DNA of 64,000 nucleotides from Apiotrichum sp. Y4204 (lineage: Eukaryota; Basidiomycota; Tremellomycetes; Trichosporonales; Trichosporonaceae), in NCBI GenBank assembly GCA_025531455.1, contig JAMYHL010000005.1, positions 1,054,001 through 1,118,000 of the forward strand. Reading direction: 5' to 3'. Each line of letters starts with the position of its first letter. Within the stretch, counting starts at the first letter, position 1. The notes under the pieces are model-generated. The model was not told the origin of the DNA. It ran no database searches and saw only the letters and a list, made by a program, of their open reading frames with translations. Positions 33,974 to 46,330 of the stretch are shown here, in pieces. Made by a program: the position numbers and the translations under genes.

Positions 33974-36600
33974 TCTCAGCTGATCACTAGTCAGGGGACA
34001 CGAGAGGGGAGCATGTATGTTGTACTCTTGCATCGCGTCATCGATTCTCTTGGCGTACCATCTTCCTGGGCAGCTGTTTCCGCCACTGACATACTGATCT
34101 AGCTATTCTGCATGACGGCATTTGTGTGTGTACAGGTATACACGAACGCAAGTACGCGATCCATCGACATCGTCATCGATATCGTCCATTGGTATCTGCT
34201 TGCATCGCGTCACGCGTATGTGGGAGCGCGCAGGGTCGGACTCTGACACCTGGGGAAGAGTACTCGTGGACGCCGGACACGATCCCCTGAACACGTTGGC
34301 GTGTACTTGTGGATGCATGGATGTGGGCTCACGATCGCGATCATCCCGCCAGGCACATGTACCGCCGCGACCACTCAGTCTTGGCGATGGCAGACTCGAG
34401 GTACATTCCGGTGTATGCCGTGGATGACGTCGAGCTGAAATCGTGCTTCATCGTGCGACCACACCGACCCACACCTACACGATGGCGCGGCACAGTACCA
34501 CAGTCAGTGATGGAGGCATCGGCCGATACACATCTCAGAACCCAGCGTCGCGGATGCCAAGCATGCCGAACCAGCCCCGCATTAACACATTGCGGATGGG
34601 CGCGTGCGGCAGAAGACATCCCCGAATGAGGAGGGGCTAGTCTGGACGCGCGGGCCGGGTGGACGTGCGGTGACTGCAAGCTCGGGAAGGCTGCGGCGCT
34701 CCGGCCGCTTGCCGAACTATGGTCCTTACATGCCAGGCTGAGGTGCTCCAGGCCCTGGGTTCATTGGGTCATTGGAACGAGTGTAACGACTGGTACAAAA
34801 TGCTCCCCTTCGTCCCTTGGTATGCGCCTGCATCCGAATTCCTGTGTCCGACAGGTGTCCAGTCGAGCCGGTCGTCCGACCTCCGACCTCAGACCTCGGA
34901 GTGAACTGTGCAGAGAACCAGGCCACCCTAACTGCACGCCCGGCCCGTGGCGCACCGCTCCTCCAGGCCCTCAGATTAGCAGATTAGGAGGGTGGACACT
35001 CTACCCGCCAGTTCCAAGATGCGACGAGCAGAAAGAAAATAATAATCCCAAACTTTATACTATCACACACAGTGACTTGGCCGGCCAGTGTTCTGCCACA
35101 TCCGCGCCGAACACGTTTTTGGTGCCGCATTTGGATGGCGCGTATTTCTTCTAGCAGCCGAGCGGAGGTGCTACGCTGTTGCGCTGTTGGACGCGTCTCC
35201 GCGTGTCCGTGTCTACCCATCTTCGTGTACTTCGTGCACTTCGTGTTCGCCTTGCAACCTCTGCAGCAGGGATCTGTGCGCGTGCAGCACCATGTGCTGC
35301 ATCCGAGACGGTACGAGCGTCCTGTCGCGCCTGTCGGCCGCTGCTCCCCGAATGGGTGGCTGGGAGATGATGTGCACGAGCGGCCGATCGACCCTCTTGG
35401 AGCTCTCCACGCTCTCAGAGTGTATGCCAACGACTACATGCATCCACCATCCCATCCTAACGCGGCTAGTCGTGCTCGATGATCGACATGACTAGCTGGA
35501 TGCTCGGCCGGGCTGGCCTCAGGAACATCTTCACCTGCACGGAACAATTCTCGTGCCGGCACTAGAGGAGCGTGAGGCCCCCCTCGAAAGCGCATCCGGC
35601 CTTGGGCCCTGTGCGTCTGCATGCATCAGCAGAGGGCTACTGATCCGTCTCGCGCTCTGGGCTCTGGTAATGTACCCACCTACTCTTGTCGAACAGGCAC
35701 AAAGCTTACATGACGACAACCTTTTCTGTGCCACCAGATGTTGCAGCTGGATGCCGTTATGCTCCCAGCGCCGGGGGCACGGGGACCGAGAAAAAAAAAA
35801 GAAAAGAAAAACATAATGGGGCGAGCGCCACTAAACGCCGCCAGTGCCAGTGCCAGTGAGCAGTGAGCTCTCCACTAGGTTCGGAACCCCCCTCGGCTGT
35901 TATGCCATTCTGCCAAGGTTCCAAGACGGTGGATTATATTTTTCTTACCAGCCTTGTTCTCGGGCTCGGGGGGTGGGATAAATTTTCCCTGGCCCAGTGC
36001 GCGGTGATTGTGTATGCGGTCGTTGATGCCGAGACGGCATGAATGTGGATCCAGGGTGAAGCCGAGGAGCGCGTGCGGGTGGCTGGCTGGCCAAGGCTGC
36101 TTGGATGTACGTTTGTATTGTGTTTTGCGACCTGTGGATGTGGGCCGGCGTACCAGGATTTGTACCAGGGTGTGGACCAGCAGCTTACAGGGCAAAGGGA
36201 ATCAACCCTTTTCACATGCAGGAGATATGGTTTGTACCAGACATGGCTCTGTGCATGTGCATGTTTGGGAGTCAAGCGCACATTGCACGCACATTGCAGC
36301 ACCCGCGCACCCAGTTTCTATCGCTCGCAATGTTGTCTTTCTTTGGGAGGTTAATTCAGTCGTAGCTCCTTGACTAGGCTCAGGAAAGGGAGAGATGACA
36401 ACCAACGAGGACACGAGATATACAAGATGGCCCCCCAAGCTCGATGCCGGGTGGGCCACAAGGCCCTTGTGAGCCCAGACCAAAGGCGGCTGAGCCTAGT
36501 CGCTGCCGCATGCAATGTTCAGATGGGATATCCAGAGGAGCGAGCTCTAATCTCTAGTCTTCTGGGATCTTATGTTCTCGGCACACAGGGAGTGGAAAAC
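33974..36600. other. gene-poor intergenic stretch
   Basis: About 2.6 kb without any supported gene on either strand. Short frames of up to about 150 codons overlap on all six frames with no recognisable motif, no phase-consistent splicing and no tRNA-like box A/B pair. Small GC-rich direct repeats appear (CCAGTGCCAGTGCCAGTGAGCAGTGAG at about 35839-35865, split by one-base changes). An A-rich run lies at about 35792-35813. Confidence 0.45.
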
Positions 36601-38878
36601 ATCCGTTCGAGGTTTTGTATCCCATATTCCTAGAGACCGAGAGCGAGCTCCAACACTAATCCGACCGACTTCGGCCACTTTTTGGATCAATACTACTCTT
36701 GTCTTTCATCACCAGAGCTTCAGCGCTTCAGAGACTGTGTGTCGTCGCTTGCTGTTCTTTTTTCCATTCTCCACATCCGAAAAATCCTATACCGCCTTGT
36801 TGGCCCACAGGGTTTCATCCGTCTCTTCTTGTGGTCTTGTATCATTTTCCCAGCTTTTTCCTATTCTCCTTTCCACTCGTCTCTCTCTCGCCCCCTTCCG
36901 CAACAGATATCTGTCAAACACGCCGACGATCTGTGCGCGGGTCACACATCCGTCTTGGCCCTCCAACCCACACACATACACACACATCCCCCATCGCATC
37001 TTGTCTTTGCACTTGACAGCTTTGGACGCCGCCCGCCCCGCTTCATCTCAGGACACAGGACACAAGGTACAAAGGTCAACCCAGGACGCATAATTGTCAC
37101 GCTCGCCAGCTCTTGCACCCGCTTGCTTGTTGTCATCTCCCTCTTCCTCTTCCCCTCTCCCTCCCTCCAAAACGCGTCTCGGAAACTCGAATAGTATCCG
37201 TATCCCCCGGCCGCCACCATCTCCTTTGCAGCCCTCGATCCCTCGACTCCCCTCCCCCTCCCCTCTCGGCTTCTCCTTGTGTCTGATATCGTGTTAGCAT
37301 TCGACCCGCACACACCAGCTCGTCCCGCTCCCGCAAACCACCAGGGGCCTCCGTCTCGAATACACATTTCAGAGAGCACACACAGCGAACAGTCTCTGTC
37401 TCTGTCTCTACATTCTGCCATTTTTTTCTTCTTCTTTCTCGCCGCGCATCGTGACGTAGATAGAGCGCGACGTTCCAAAGGCCAGATTGCTGCCCTCGTC
37501 CACCAACACACAATCTTTTGACATCCCAAACGCGAACCGCGATTCCGAGCGCAACTGTACGCTCCCCAATCGCACTCATCAAAACCTCTCGCCGCTGTCC
37601 CTTTACGCGTCGATCAGCCCGACAGGAGACCCGCTCTCTCCGCCCATTCGCCGTCGTCATCCGTCATCGCCTCGCTCGGCGCCGTGCATCCATCGCATTC
37701 CATCTCGGGGATCGCCTATTGCTCTGCAGCAGCAGCTCTGTTCGAGATCCATCTACCCCCGGCACCCGTGCAGCGCTCTCCACCGCCGACGTGTCACCAT
37801 TCCGCCTTACAGGTCTCATCTCCACCGCCCCCCACCGCCATTGCCCGGCGCCGACAACGCCACTGAACAAAACTTTGGCCGCCGAACCGCGCGCGTTCAG
37901 CCCCGGTCCCTCATTCAAGCCGAGCACGCACGGTCATTCTCGACCCCTCTCGCTGCCTATTCTCTCCCCTCCTCGCCTTGCCTCTAGCCAGGATTCCAGG
38001 AGCCAGCCGGGATCAAGACGAGCCTTTAGCTCCGATACCCACCCCCTTCTCCAGGTCTCTGGATCCACTCCCTGTCGCGAGACATCCGCTCAGGTCACGG
38101 CAGCCTCTTTTACGCCCCCACAGTCTCGGTTGATCGCTCGCAACTGTGGCTAGTGTCACTGCGGTTTCTTCAACGTACGTTGTCTGTTCAACTCCTCTTG
38201 ACCATTGCTCACACCATATCCTTGCTTGCACCGACCCCGAACCCGTCCCGCCTCTGATATCCCCGTGTCTCTCTCTCTCTTGCTCTGCACTGCGATCCCA
38301 TTCCCATTGTCGCTCTCTCCGATCTCTCCCCCTTGCTTCCCCTGACGTACTCCTTTTTTCCTTACTCTGGATCGACACGTCCCATCCATCTTGTTACACC
38401 ACCACCACCCGCAAATCCGCGACATCTCTCCGCGCCATTAACATTCATCTCCCTCTCTGTCTCTCTTCACCCTACATCGTGACTCTTGGTCTGTCACCAT
38501 CATCACGAACTCCACCACTCCATACCCCCCACACTCACATCCGCGCATCGAACACGCCACACCGGCACCACTTCCACCCCGACACCCATCGACTTCGCGC
38601 TCATCGTCTCCGCTTCGGCCTCGACGGTCCCGTCTGCCCACCTGACGATTGTCCTCCCCTCTACTCCCCCTGGCTTCCTGATCCTTCATCCTGCACAATC
38701 TCTTGTGACGTCGACTATACTTGACGTCCGCGTGTCGCACTTGTCTCTTGCTTTTTTATCTCCCCCGGGCCCTGTTCCGAACAATCCAACGGCTCCAACG
38801 GCCACTCTCGCACCTCACTGTGCACAACCACCGCCTCGTACCTCATCACGTTCCTTACCCTTCGCCGCTGCTACATCC
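36601..38878 (+). promoter_or_regulatory. long pyrimidine-rich 5' leader/promoter of the 1,819-residue protein gene
   Basis: Nearly 2.3 kb upstream of the ATG at 38879 is strongly C/T-rich on the plus strand, with many CTCTC, CCCC and TTTTTT runs. This is typical of long transcribed leaders of regulatory genes in this fungal group. Several in-frame and out-of-frame upstream ATGs occur, so upstream ORF control or leader introns are plausible but unproven. Confidence 0.45.
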
Positions 38879-41800
38879 ATGGATCCCCCCGACCTCGTCG
38901 CCCGCCCGTCTTCCCCTCCCGTTTCCGTCCTATCACGCCCTCCCCTCCTCTCGGGCATCTCTACCCCATCCTCGACAACCTCCTCGTCCACTTTTGTCGC
39001 AACTCCAACTGGCACACCCACTGTCGCGTCCCGTCGCATCTCTGCCTTATCCGGCCTTGGTCCCACCTCGCCTCCCCCACCCTCCTCATTCCAACAGTCT
39101 CAACGCCACAGCCTCACACCAAAGCTCTTTGACGGAGAAGACACACGCAGAGAGTTTTTGGACACTCTCCGCATCAACAAGTCGGACGCTGACTGGGAAC
39201 TTATCGACTCAGGAGACATCCCAATCACTCCAGTTGAATCCACAAGGTCGAAAAAGAGAAGCTCGTTCCGACTGAGAAGGCAGTCGGCGCCAACCATGTC
39301 CATGATGGATCCTCAACGCCCAACACCACCAAAGAAGTCTGGCGGGGGATTCTTCAGGCGTCTCACTCAGAGTGGGCACGACGCACCGGAAACGCGCAAG
39401 AATGCGACTTCGCCTCCTCAACTCCCCCGTATGTCCGTCATCGACTCCTCCCATAGTGGAGCCTCGTTGATGGGGGGGAGTGGAGGTCTGCTGTCGGGCA
39501 CACAGTTCAGCCCCACCGCCACAAGCCATAACACCCCCTCACCGCCCTCGACTTTCAATCACGCCCTCCCGGCACTCCCTCCCGGTGCCGCCGCCGCCGA
39601 GCCCTCGATGCCTGACATGCACCCTGTCCCTGCCAGGCGGCCCAGTGCTGGGTTCAAGGTCAACAGCCGACCTCGTGAGTTTGCATTCTGCATTCACTCT
39701 GCACATCCATCGCATCACGTACTAATGTTTCCAGCCAACCAGCCGCATGAGCAGCCGCAGCCACAGCATGCCAACGGAGCACCGAACGCGCCTCCTGACG
39801 GCTTCGCATACAATGGCGCACCCCCTCGCAATGCTCCAATGAACGGCTATGCCACTGGCAGGCCCCCGATGAACGGACCACCAGGTGGGCAGGTTCCCAG
39901 GCCCAGCCCACAGTTCTACCCTCGACCCCCTTCTGGACCACCGGGACCACCGGGACCACCGGGCCCCCCTGGCGGTGGTATGTACGGACAAAAGAAGGCC
40001 CCGATCACGGCGGCCCTCGCGTCGGCCCCCATGTCGCCACCAATGTCCCCTCCCATGTCGCCGGACCAGCACTACTTTAACGGACCTCACTTCCCGCAGC
40101 AGCAGATCTACTCTCGCCCACCCCTTCTCGACTTTGCTCCCAAAAGCTCTCCCTCGCCAAGTGCTAGTGCCCGGCGTCCTTCCAACTCCCATCCTGGACC
40201 GAACGGCAACTCGTACGAAATCATCGCATCCTCAGCCCAGAGGCCCCAACCGAATGGACAAGCTGGTCAGGCGCCCAACGAGGGTCCGATCGCTAACCGC
40301 TTTGCATCGCCCCCGCCAACAAGCTTTGGCGGAGCACCGATCGCATCGCAGTTCAGTGGTCAAGACGGACCGCAGCGTCCGGTCCCCGTGAAGCAGAACT
40401 CGTTCTCGCAGATGCAGCAGGGTCGTCCGCCTTCGCCGACGTCGTCGCATGGCCACACGATGAGTCCGCCGACTAGCTCGCACGGTCATGGGTCCATGCC
40501 TGTTCGGCCTATGGCCCCCATGGTGCGCCCACCTGGCGCTTATAACGGATACATGGGCCGGACATCGAGCGGCCAGTACCCTCCGGGGGCAATGCCACCG
40601 GGAGCGATGCCACATGTGGCTGGTGTGACTGTGCCAGACGCGCGCATGGGCGCCCCGCAGATGGTCCCTCCACCGCGTGGTCCGGCTTCGTCACAGGCGC
40701 GTCCTCCTCATCCCCAATACCGTCCTCAACCGCCGAATGGGATGATGTCGCCGCCGATGCCTCAGCAGCAACTTCGTTCGCCTCCTCAGCCTCAACATCA
40801 GCCCCTGCCGCAGCAGCAACTTCGTTCGCCTCCTCAGCCTCAACACCAGCCGCTGCCGCAGCAGCAACTCCGTTCGCCTCCTCAGCCGCAACACCAGCCG
40901 CTGCCATCGCAGTTCTCTCGCCCTCCCGGCCCCAATCAGGCGCCTCAGCCGCAGCGTCCGCAACGGCAGTGGTCTGGCTCTGGCTCTATTCCTGATGGAC
41001 CAATGGTGACATCTTCCGTACCGATGGCTTCCAGCCGTAGCCCGCCTACCCAGGCCATGCAGCTCGGCGTGGCATCGCAGGCGGCATTGCAGGCACCCCG
41101 GGCAACCGATCGCTATCCTCAGGGCCAGCCTCTGCCAGTGGACAAATCGCCAGGCTATGCCCCGCGCCCGGTGGAAAAATCGCCGCCAGTGCAACCACCG
41201 CCACCACTTGCCAAGTCGCCCCCGGCACAGCCGCCCCCGCCCCTCGCCAAATCCCCTCCTGCCCATCACGCGCCTCTTCCTCTGGCCAAGTCGTCCCCAG
41301 CACAGGCTCCCAAGCCCCTGGCCAAATCACCCCCCGTCCGGTCGGCGCCCCTGCCCATTGCCAAGACGTCCTCGCCGCCTTCGTATCCTCGCCAGATGTC
41401 ATCAGATGGTGCACGGTCGCCAAACCAGCAGTTTGCTTCGAACAGTGGTGGTACTTTCCAGGTCATCTCCTCGTCCAAGATGTCGACCTCACCTCCCGCG
41501 CCTGAACCCAAGCAACCGATACCTGCTACCGCGTCGCCGGGTAGCGAGAGCCCTTCGAGGCCTCGGATCTTCATTCCGGCCGGAAGGAATGTTGCGCCAC
41601 CCGAGGCAAAGCCGTACAATTCGCCGTCTGATTTCAGCGCAGTCGCACCGCCTCCTTCGGCCTCGACGCCCCCGGGTCCAGTTGCAGCTGGCATGGCTGC
41701 GCGGGGTCCCGCACCACTCACTCGTCCGGACCGATCGCCGTACCGCACCAGCCCTCCAAAGTCCGAAAGCGTGGACGGTCAGATGCCGACACCCCCTCCT

Positions 41801-44437
41801 GTTCCCACTCCGGCGGCTAAGAGTGTCGCAGCGGCGGCTGCGGCGCCATCTGCTGCGGCCATCCTCGCCGCGGAGACGCGTGCGCGCACAATGAGCAATC
41901 TGAGGGCTGAGAGGACGGAGCCCAGGGCTGAGGCTGTGTCGGCCGAATCACCCCGGCATCCTGTTGAACCCCCTCGCCAGCCTGTTGAGGCGCCCCGGCA
42001 GCCTGCGCCCGCGGTTGCCAGGAGCCCATCGCCGGTGATGGCTAACGAGCAAGAGTTCGCCATGTCTCCGCAGGATGAGTCTGCCAGGGTCACTCCTCAT
42101 CAGTCTGCGAACGAGACTCCGCTGCACGCGCCGCAGCCTGTCTCGGAGACGCCCATTGGCCACACGGCCGATTTCCTCTCCATGCGCAGCAAGCCCAAGG
42201 ACTTGAAGCAGCGCTACCCGGATCTTGCTGCCAGTGGCACGCCTCCTTCCAGCGACCAACACAGCTTCCGCACGGCATCAGGCGCATCCGCTTTATCGTC
42301 ATATGAGCAGAGCACACCGCGCATGATGACCCCTACCAGCGCCCTGGGATCCAGCACTGGGAGCCCGCCGAGGGCCAAGCGCAGCGTGCCTGCTGCTATC
42401 CAGACGCAGCGTACTGGCCCGACGGACAAGCGCGTCAGCCGTATTGTCAGCTCATCGTCTGCCAACTCGCCCACGACTTCGACGCACTCGAGCAGTGGCT
42501 CGATAATGGACCGTCCTCGTCCCAAGCCCAAGCCTGAGATGTCGACCACTGTTCTCATGAAGCACCCGCGCATTGTCGTCACGCTCCTGCCGTATCTCAA
42601 CATAAACTCGTTCCTCAACCTCATCGGCTCGGATAACGAGATCCGCAAGTACATGACGGGCGAGCAGGTCGGACGCTGGGTTATGCGCGAGTGGGGTGTT
42701 ACCATTGACCGCGAGCGTGGCCGCTCCTGGCCGGGTCTTACTGTGTGGGAGGGCTTCCGTGAGTATTAGTTAGAATGGACAGTTGCTAACAACACAGTCG
42801 AGTCGCTTCTCCACGACCCTGCGGTGTACAGCACGTACCCTGCGCAATACCACAATCTGCTTCGCCACCTCAGCCTTTCGCACACACTGATTGTTCTGTT
42901 CCTGCGCACTCTTCCAGCGGCAGCGTTCCCCTACTCGCCCCCGGTGCCGTTCGATGACGATATTCAACAGCCTGTCTTGCACAAGTCAAGCTCGGTGACC
43001 AGCTTCCTGGGCATGGGGATGCCGCCTCGCGGTGGTGCCTCTCGTGCAAACAGTGTTGCTGGCTCGGACACTGGTAGCGGAGGCCATCCTCGCATGCCCC
43101 GCCGCGAACGTGTTACGGAGCTCGTGATGCCGGAGCCCCTGTCAGCTGGTCCCAACTCGGCCAACGGCAGCAAGTCGATCGCACAGATGATCCCTCCTAG
43201 TGGTAAGCTCCGCAAACGTCGTGGATCCATTGGTTCCATCGGCTCGGGTGCGGTCGGAGTTGGCTTTGGCCGCAAGCGCTCCAATTCGGTGTCATCGATT
43301 GTCACCGAGCGTCTCAACGCGCCGTCGGTGCACGCGGCTACTGTCATGCCGCAGGGCAAGGCTGTCTATCCCCCGGTGTCGTATCCGAACGCCAAGCGGT
43401 ACGAGTTCCGTCGGTACGGTGATTCGTCCGTCCACAGCCCGGTGGGCACCGTGCCAGCGAGCAGCCGGCCTGGCTCGATAATGTCGGCGCAGTCGTCGGT
43501 CCGTGGCTTTGGCATGAGCCGCTCGCGTCCCCCGTCGACGCGCGCCCCCTCGGACATGCTCCCCGTGCCTCCCCCGATTGGCGGCGGACGCGGCAAGGAG
43601 CGTTCGTCTGTCGCCTCCAGCGAGGGCCGCTCATCTCGGCGTTCCGACCATGGAACGGCTTCGCCTGTCGGCCGTCGCTGGGACTCGCCCACTGGCGGCA
43701 GCAAGTACGAGCCCGCGTTTGATCGCCCTCCCCCTTACATGGTTGGCCGTGCGCCCATCCTCCGCGTATTCGTCCCTGTCAGCCAGCAGGTCCCTCGTTG
43801 GCCCTCGTCGGAGGGTGCAATGGCGGCCTGGCGCGAGCTTGAGAAGTGCGGTGCTGACAGGCGGATGCGCCTCGGTGACCTCGTGGTCAACACCGCACTC
43901 CACAAGCCCAGCAACACGGAGCACGTGCTCGTCTTTGTTCCCTTCATGCCGCACAAGCTTGTTCCTCTCGAGTATGTGCACTGCGCAACCGGCACTCTGC
44001 CCCACTACCTGGACGCATTCGCCCTGTCGCCGATCTACTACGACCCCTTCCTGCCTACGCCGCAGATCATCTACCTCGACTTTGCGCCGTACGCCGCGCA
44101 GGCCATGCAGTCGATCCGGTTGGCATACGACCGCCGCGATGTCACCGTCTCGTCCGGAGCTCGCGTCGCGGCCAAGCGGTACCTGCACGTTGCAGGTGTT
44201 GAGATCCAGCCTGGAGACCGTGTTGCTCCGGAGTGGGTCGGCATGCTCACCCTCGAGAGCGAGGGCACTGCTGAGGGCCGTTCCGACATGGAGGCTCGCT
44301 TCGGCTCTGGCGACCCGTCGCGCGCTGTCATGGGCCCCTGGGAGGTTGTCCGTGAGCGTTCGATGATGGGCTCCCTCTGGCTCCGCCTCATTCGGGAAGG
44401 ACAAACCACCGCCCACGAAGGCCAGCGTCACCGCTAA
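38879..44437 (+). CDS. large disordered Pro/Ser/Gln-rich protein with conserved C-terminal domain
   Basis: No named family is recognised. Exons are 38879-39674, 39735-42758 and 42798-44437, giving 1,819 residues. Residues 1 to about 1190 are low complexity: Ser/Pro-rich with a basic patch (RSKKRSSFRLRRQS), a collagen-like PPGPPGPPGPPG run, three perfect 16-residue repeats of QQQLRSPPQPQHQPLP (about 608-656), and five or more KSPP-type repeats (about 740-810). The first likely folded block (about 1200-1300) reads KHPRIVVTLLPYLNINSFLN, LIGSDNEIRKYM and WVMREWGVTI, then LSLSHTLIVLFLRTLP; its leucine spacing recalls an F-box, an inference. Another Ser-rich basic linker leads to a second block (about 1604-1770) with AAWRELEKCGADRRMRLGDL, VLVFVPFMPHKLVPLEYVHC, DAFALSPIYYDPFLPTP. 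The layout suggests a cortical or signalling scaffold. The start was chosen at the first ATG of the conserved-looking Ser/Pro frame; upstream in-frame sequence is open. Confidence 0.8.
40763..40906 (+). repeat. three 48-bp in-frame tandem repeats
   Basis: Three near-identical 48-bp units (40763-40810, 40811-40858, 40859-40906) each encode the same 16 residues, QQQLRSPPQPQHQPLP, the last ending LPS. Differences are synonymous third-base changes, so the protein repeat is being kept while DNA drifts, or the duplication is recent. Confidence 0.9.
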
Positions 44438-45102
44438 GCCTCTCACCCAAGCATTCTCTGCACGAACGCACCATTAGGACAATTATGGCTCCTCTCAAAG
44501 AGCCCCTAGACAATCATTCCCGCCATTTCCACTTGCACTCCCATTCCGCTGTTACATGAAACCAGAAGCCCGCATCTATCAGCATTCATTTATAGAAGAA
44601 GTGAACCATCCGCGCTGGCGCTACTGTTCCGTCTTTTCCTCTCTCGGTCTCTTTCGCTGGCTGGTTCCCAAACCCCATCTGGAGAAAAACACGAATCTCT
44701 CAACTATTAGATAGACACAATTCCACGAAACCAACTTGGGCCTCATTTCACATCTGCATGCATCATTGTGCCATTCCGAGGGAGCAGTGGGGGAGGAAGC
44801 GTTGGATGTGGTCTTGCTCCAAAGCTGAACCACAGAGCACCAAACAGAAGTGCCAGGCTCTGCCTGTTCAGGTGTTCGACGAAGACGGGCCCGCCAGCCA
44901 ACTGCCATGGGACATACTCTCTGCTACATAAGTTGTGCGATCTCAACCAAACAAGTCGGCAGGGTATTATGTGGGTATGCATAGTCTAAGTTACTCCTGG
45001 CAGCAAGACGGAGGTGGGGCTTGTGTAGATGTCACAAGCGCGGGCAACGGCGCAGGCAGCGAGAACCAGTCAGAAGCTGGCTGTCGAAATCCTCCCTCGC
45101 CA
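44438..45102. other. convergent 3' intergenic region
   Basis: This 665-bp gap holds the 3' ends of the large disordered-protein gene and of GPI11. No coding signal is seen on either strand. Confidence 0.5.
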
Positions 45103-46032
45103 TTACTTTGCCTTTCCGCCCTTCCTCTTCCTTCCCGCAGCCTTAGCTGCCGCCGCCGCCGCGGCCGCATCGCTCCGCTGTTCGGCGACGACATCGGCGC
45201 GGAGGCTGGTATAAGCGGACCGCATCCAGGCAGTGTATCCGCCCGCCAGGAAGCCAGCGAGCGCACCAACAACCGGCGTGAGGGGGAACGTCTGGTGTGA
45301 GCAAATAAAACTTCTCTTCAACTCACTTGCCACGGCCTGTCCCAGTCGAGCGCGATGGGCACGGCGCCGACCCACGCGCCAATAAGCGACCCGGCGAGGG
45401 GGTACGCGAACGCACGCTCGGCGGCGTCCTCTGCGCGCCAGGCACACACGAGCCGCGTAAGACGGTACCGCGCGACAATGCCGTCGTCGTGCATGCTCGG
45501 AATGCCCAGCGCATAGGTGATCGGCCAGGCGGTGAGGAGTGCCAGCGGAAGCGCGAGGAGGAGCGTGCGGAACCACTGGGCGAGGGTCGCGCCAAGAAGA
45601 TGCAGCCACACATCCAGGACGAGGGTCGTGAGTCCCGTCGCGAGAGCCGCGTCGCTTACCCGCTAATATCGTCAGATTTATTATATTATACACGCTCGCA
45701 CGCACCTTGTCGCTTGGGAGACTCGCGCCCGCCCACTTTGCCATCTTGCCGCCCCACCACGCCATGGTCACGGCCGTGCCGGCCGCGACCCAGGCAGTGG
45801 AACCCGCCGCGCTCGCCGTGAGCGGGGTAAGCCACGCGGGCTCGGGGCGGTCGGCGCTGCTGCGCGCCGCGAGCGCGGCCTCGATCGCTGCCGGGTAAAA
45901 GTAGGCCGTTGTGCGTGGGAGAATGGCAATACACGAGGAGAGGAGGAGGCCGAGGTAGCCCAGATGCGCGAAATAGTCTTTGAGCGGGAAACGCTTGGCG
46001 GGGGCCGCCTTGGGGGCGGGTTTGGTCGACAT
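45103..46032 (-). CDS. GPI11: GPI11 / PIG-F, GPI-anchor ethanolamine-phosphate transferase subunit
   Basis: It is a multi-span ER membrane protein that stabilises the Gpi7 and Gpi13 transferases, which add ethanolamine phosphate to GPI precursors. Exons are 46032-45706, 45662-45327 and 45291-45103, giving 283 residues. Hydrophobic spans include LGYLGLLLSSCIAILP, TAWVAAGTAVTMAWW, ALATGLTTLVLDVWLHLLGA and TLLLALPLALLTAWPITYAL. The PIG-F signature is clear: YPLAGSLIGAWVGAVPIALD then WDRPWQ|TFPLTPVVGALAG, with a 35-nt intron exactly after WDRPWQ. The Lys/Arg-rich C-terminal end (GRKRKGGKAK) is a likely ER retention signal. The first acceptor is TATTAG|CGG, chosen by phase. It is divergent from the Dabb-domain gene with 298 bp between the starts. 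Confidence 0.9.
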   Translation of the reverse strand: MSTKPAPKAAPAKRFPLKDYFAHLGYLGLLLSSCIAILPRTTAYFYPAAIEAALAARSSADRPEPAWLTPLTASAAGSTAWVAAGTAVTMAWWGGKMAKWAGASLPSDKVRASVYNIINLTILAGKRRGSRDGTHDPRPGCVAASSWRDPRPVVPHAPPRASAGTPHRLADHLCAGHSEHARRRHCRAVPSYAARVCLARRGRRRACVRVPPRRVAYWRVGRRRAHRARLGQAVASELKRSFICSHQTFPLTPVVGALAGFLAGGYTAWMRSAYTSLRADVVAEQRSDAAAAAAAAKAAGRKRKGGKAK

Positions 46033-46330
46033 TGTGTGCGTGAATGTGAAGAAGTGGTGGGGTTGAAGATTGGAGCTCTGGACTTTTATGTGTTTGCGCC
46101 GATGTCATTCGGCCGTGGCCGTTGTGACCGTCAAGTCCGTGGAGCGAAGAGGGTGCTGGGGACAATGGGAGTGGGAATAGCGTGGGGGTAGCGTGAGTCT
46201 CCTGTTCCCCAGAGGACCAGAGTCATTGTTTCTGGGTGGAGGTGGAGGATGTGGAGGTGCCGACAGCGCGCGATGAGCACGACCTCAACAGCAAGTAGTC
46301 AGAGCACATCTCACCACCTCCAATCCCACA

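Noticed and set aside
35072..35495. 136-codon plus-strand ORF with Cys-rich overlap at 35 kb
   Set aside because: Cys pairs appear in one frame (CTSCTSCSPCNLC) but spacing does not form a zinc-binding pattern, and flanking sequence lacks splice or start context.
36572..37194. Overlapping ORFs of 105-173 codons at 36.6-37.2 kb
   Set aside because: All are Ser/Leu/Pro/His-rich translations of C/T-rich leader sequence in three frames; no conserved segment.
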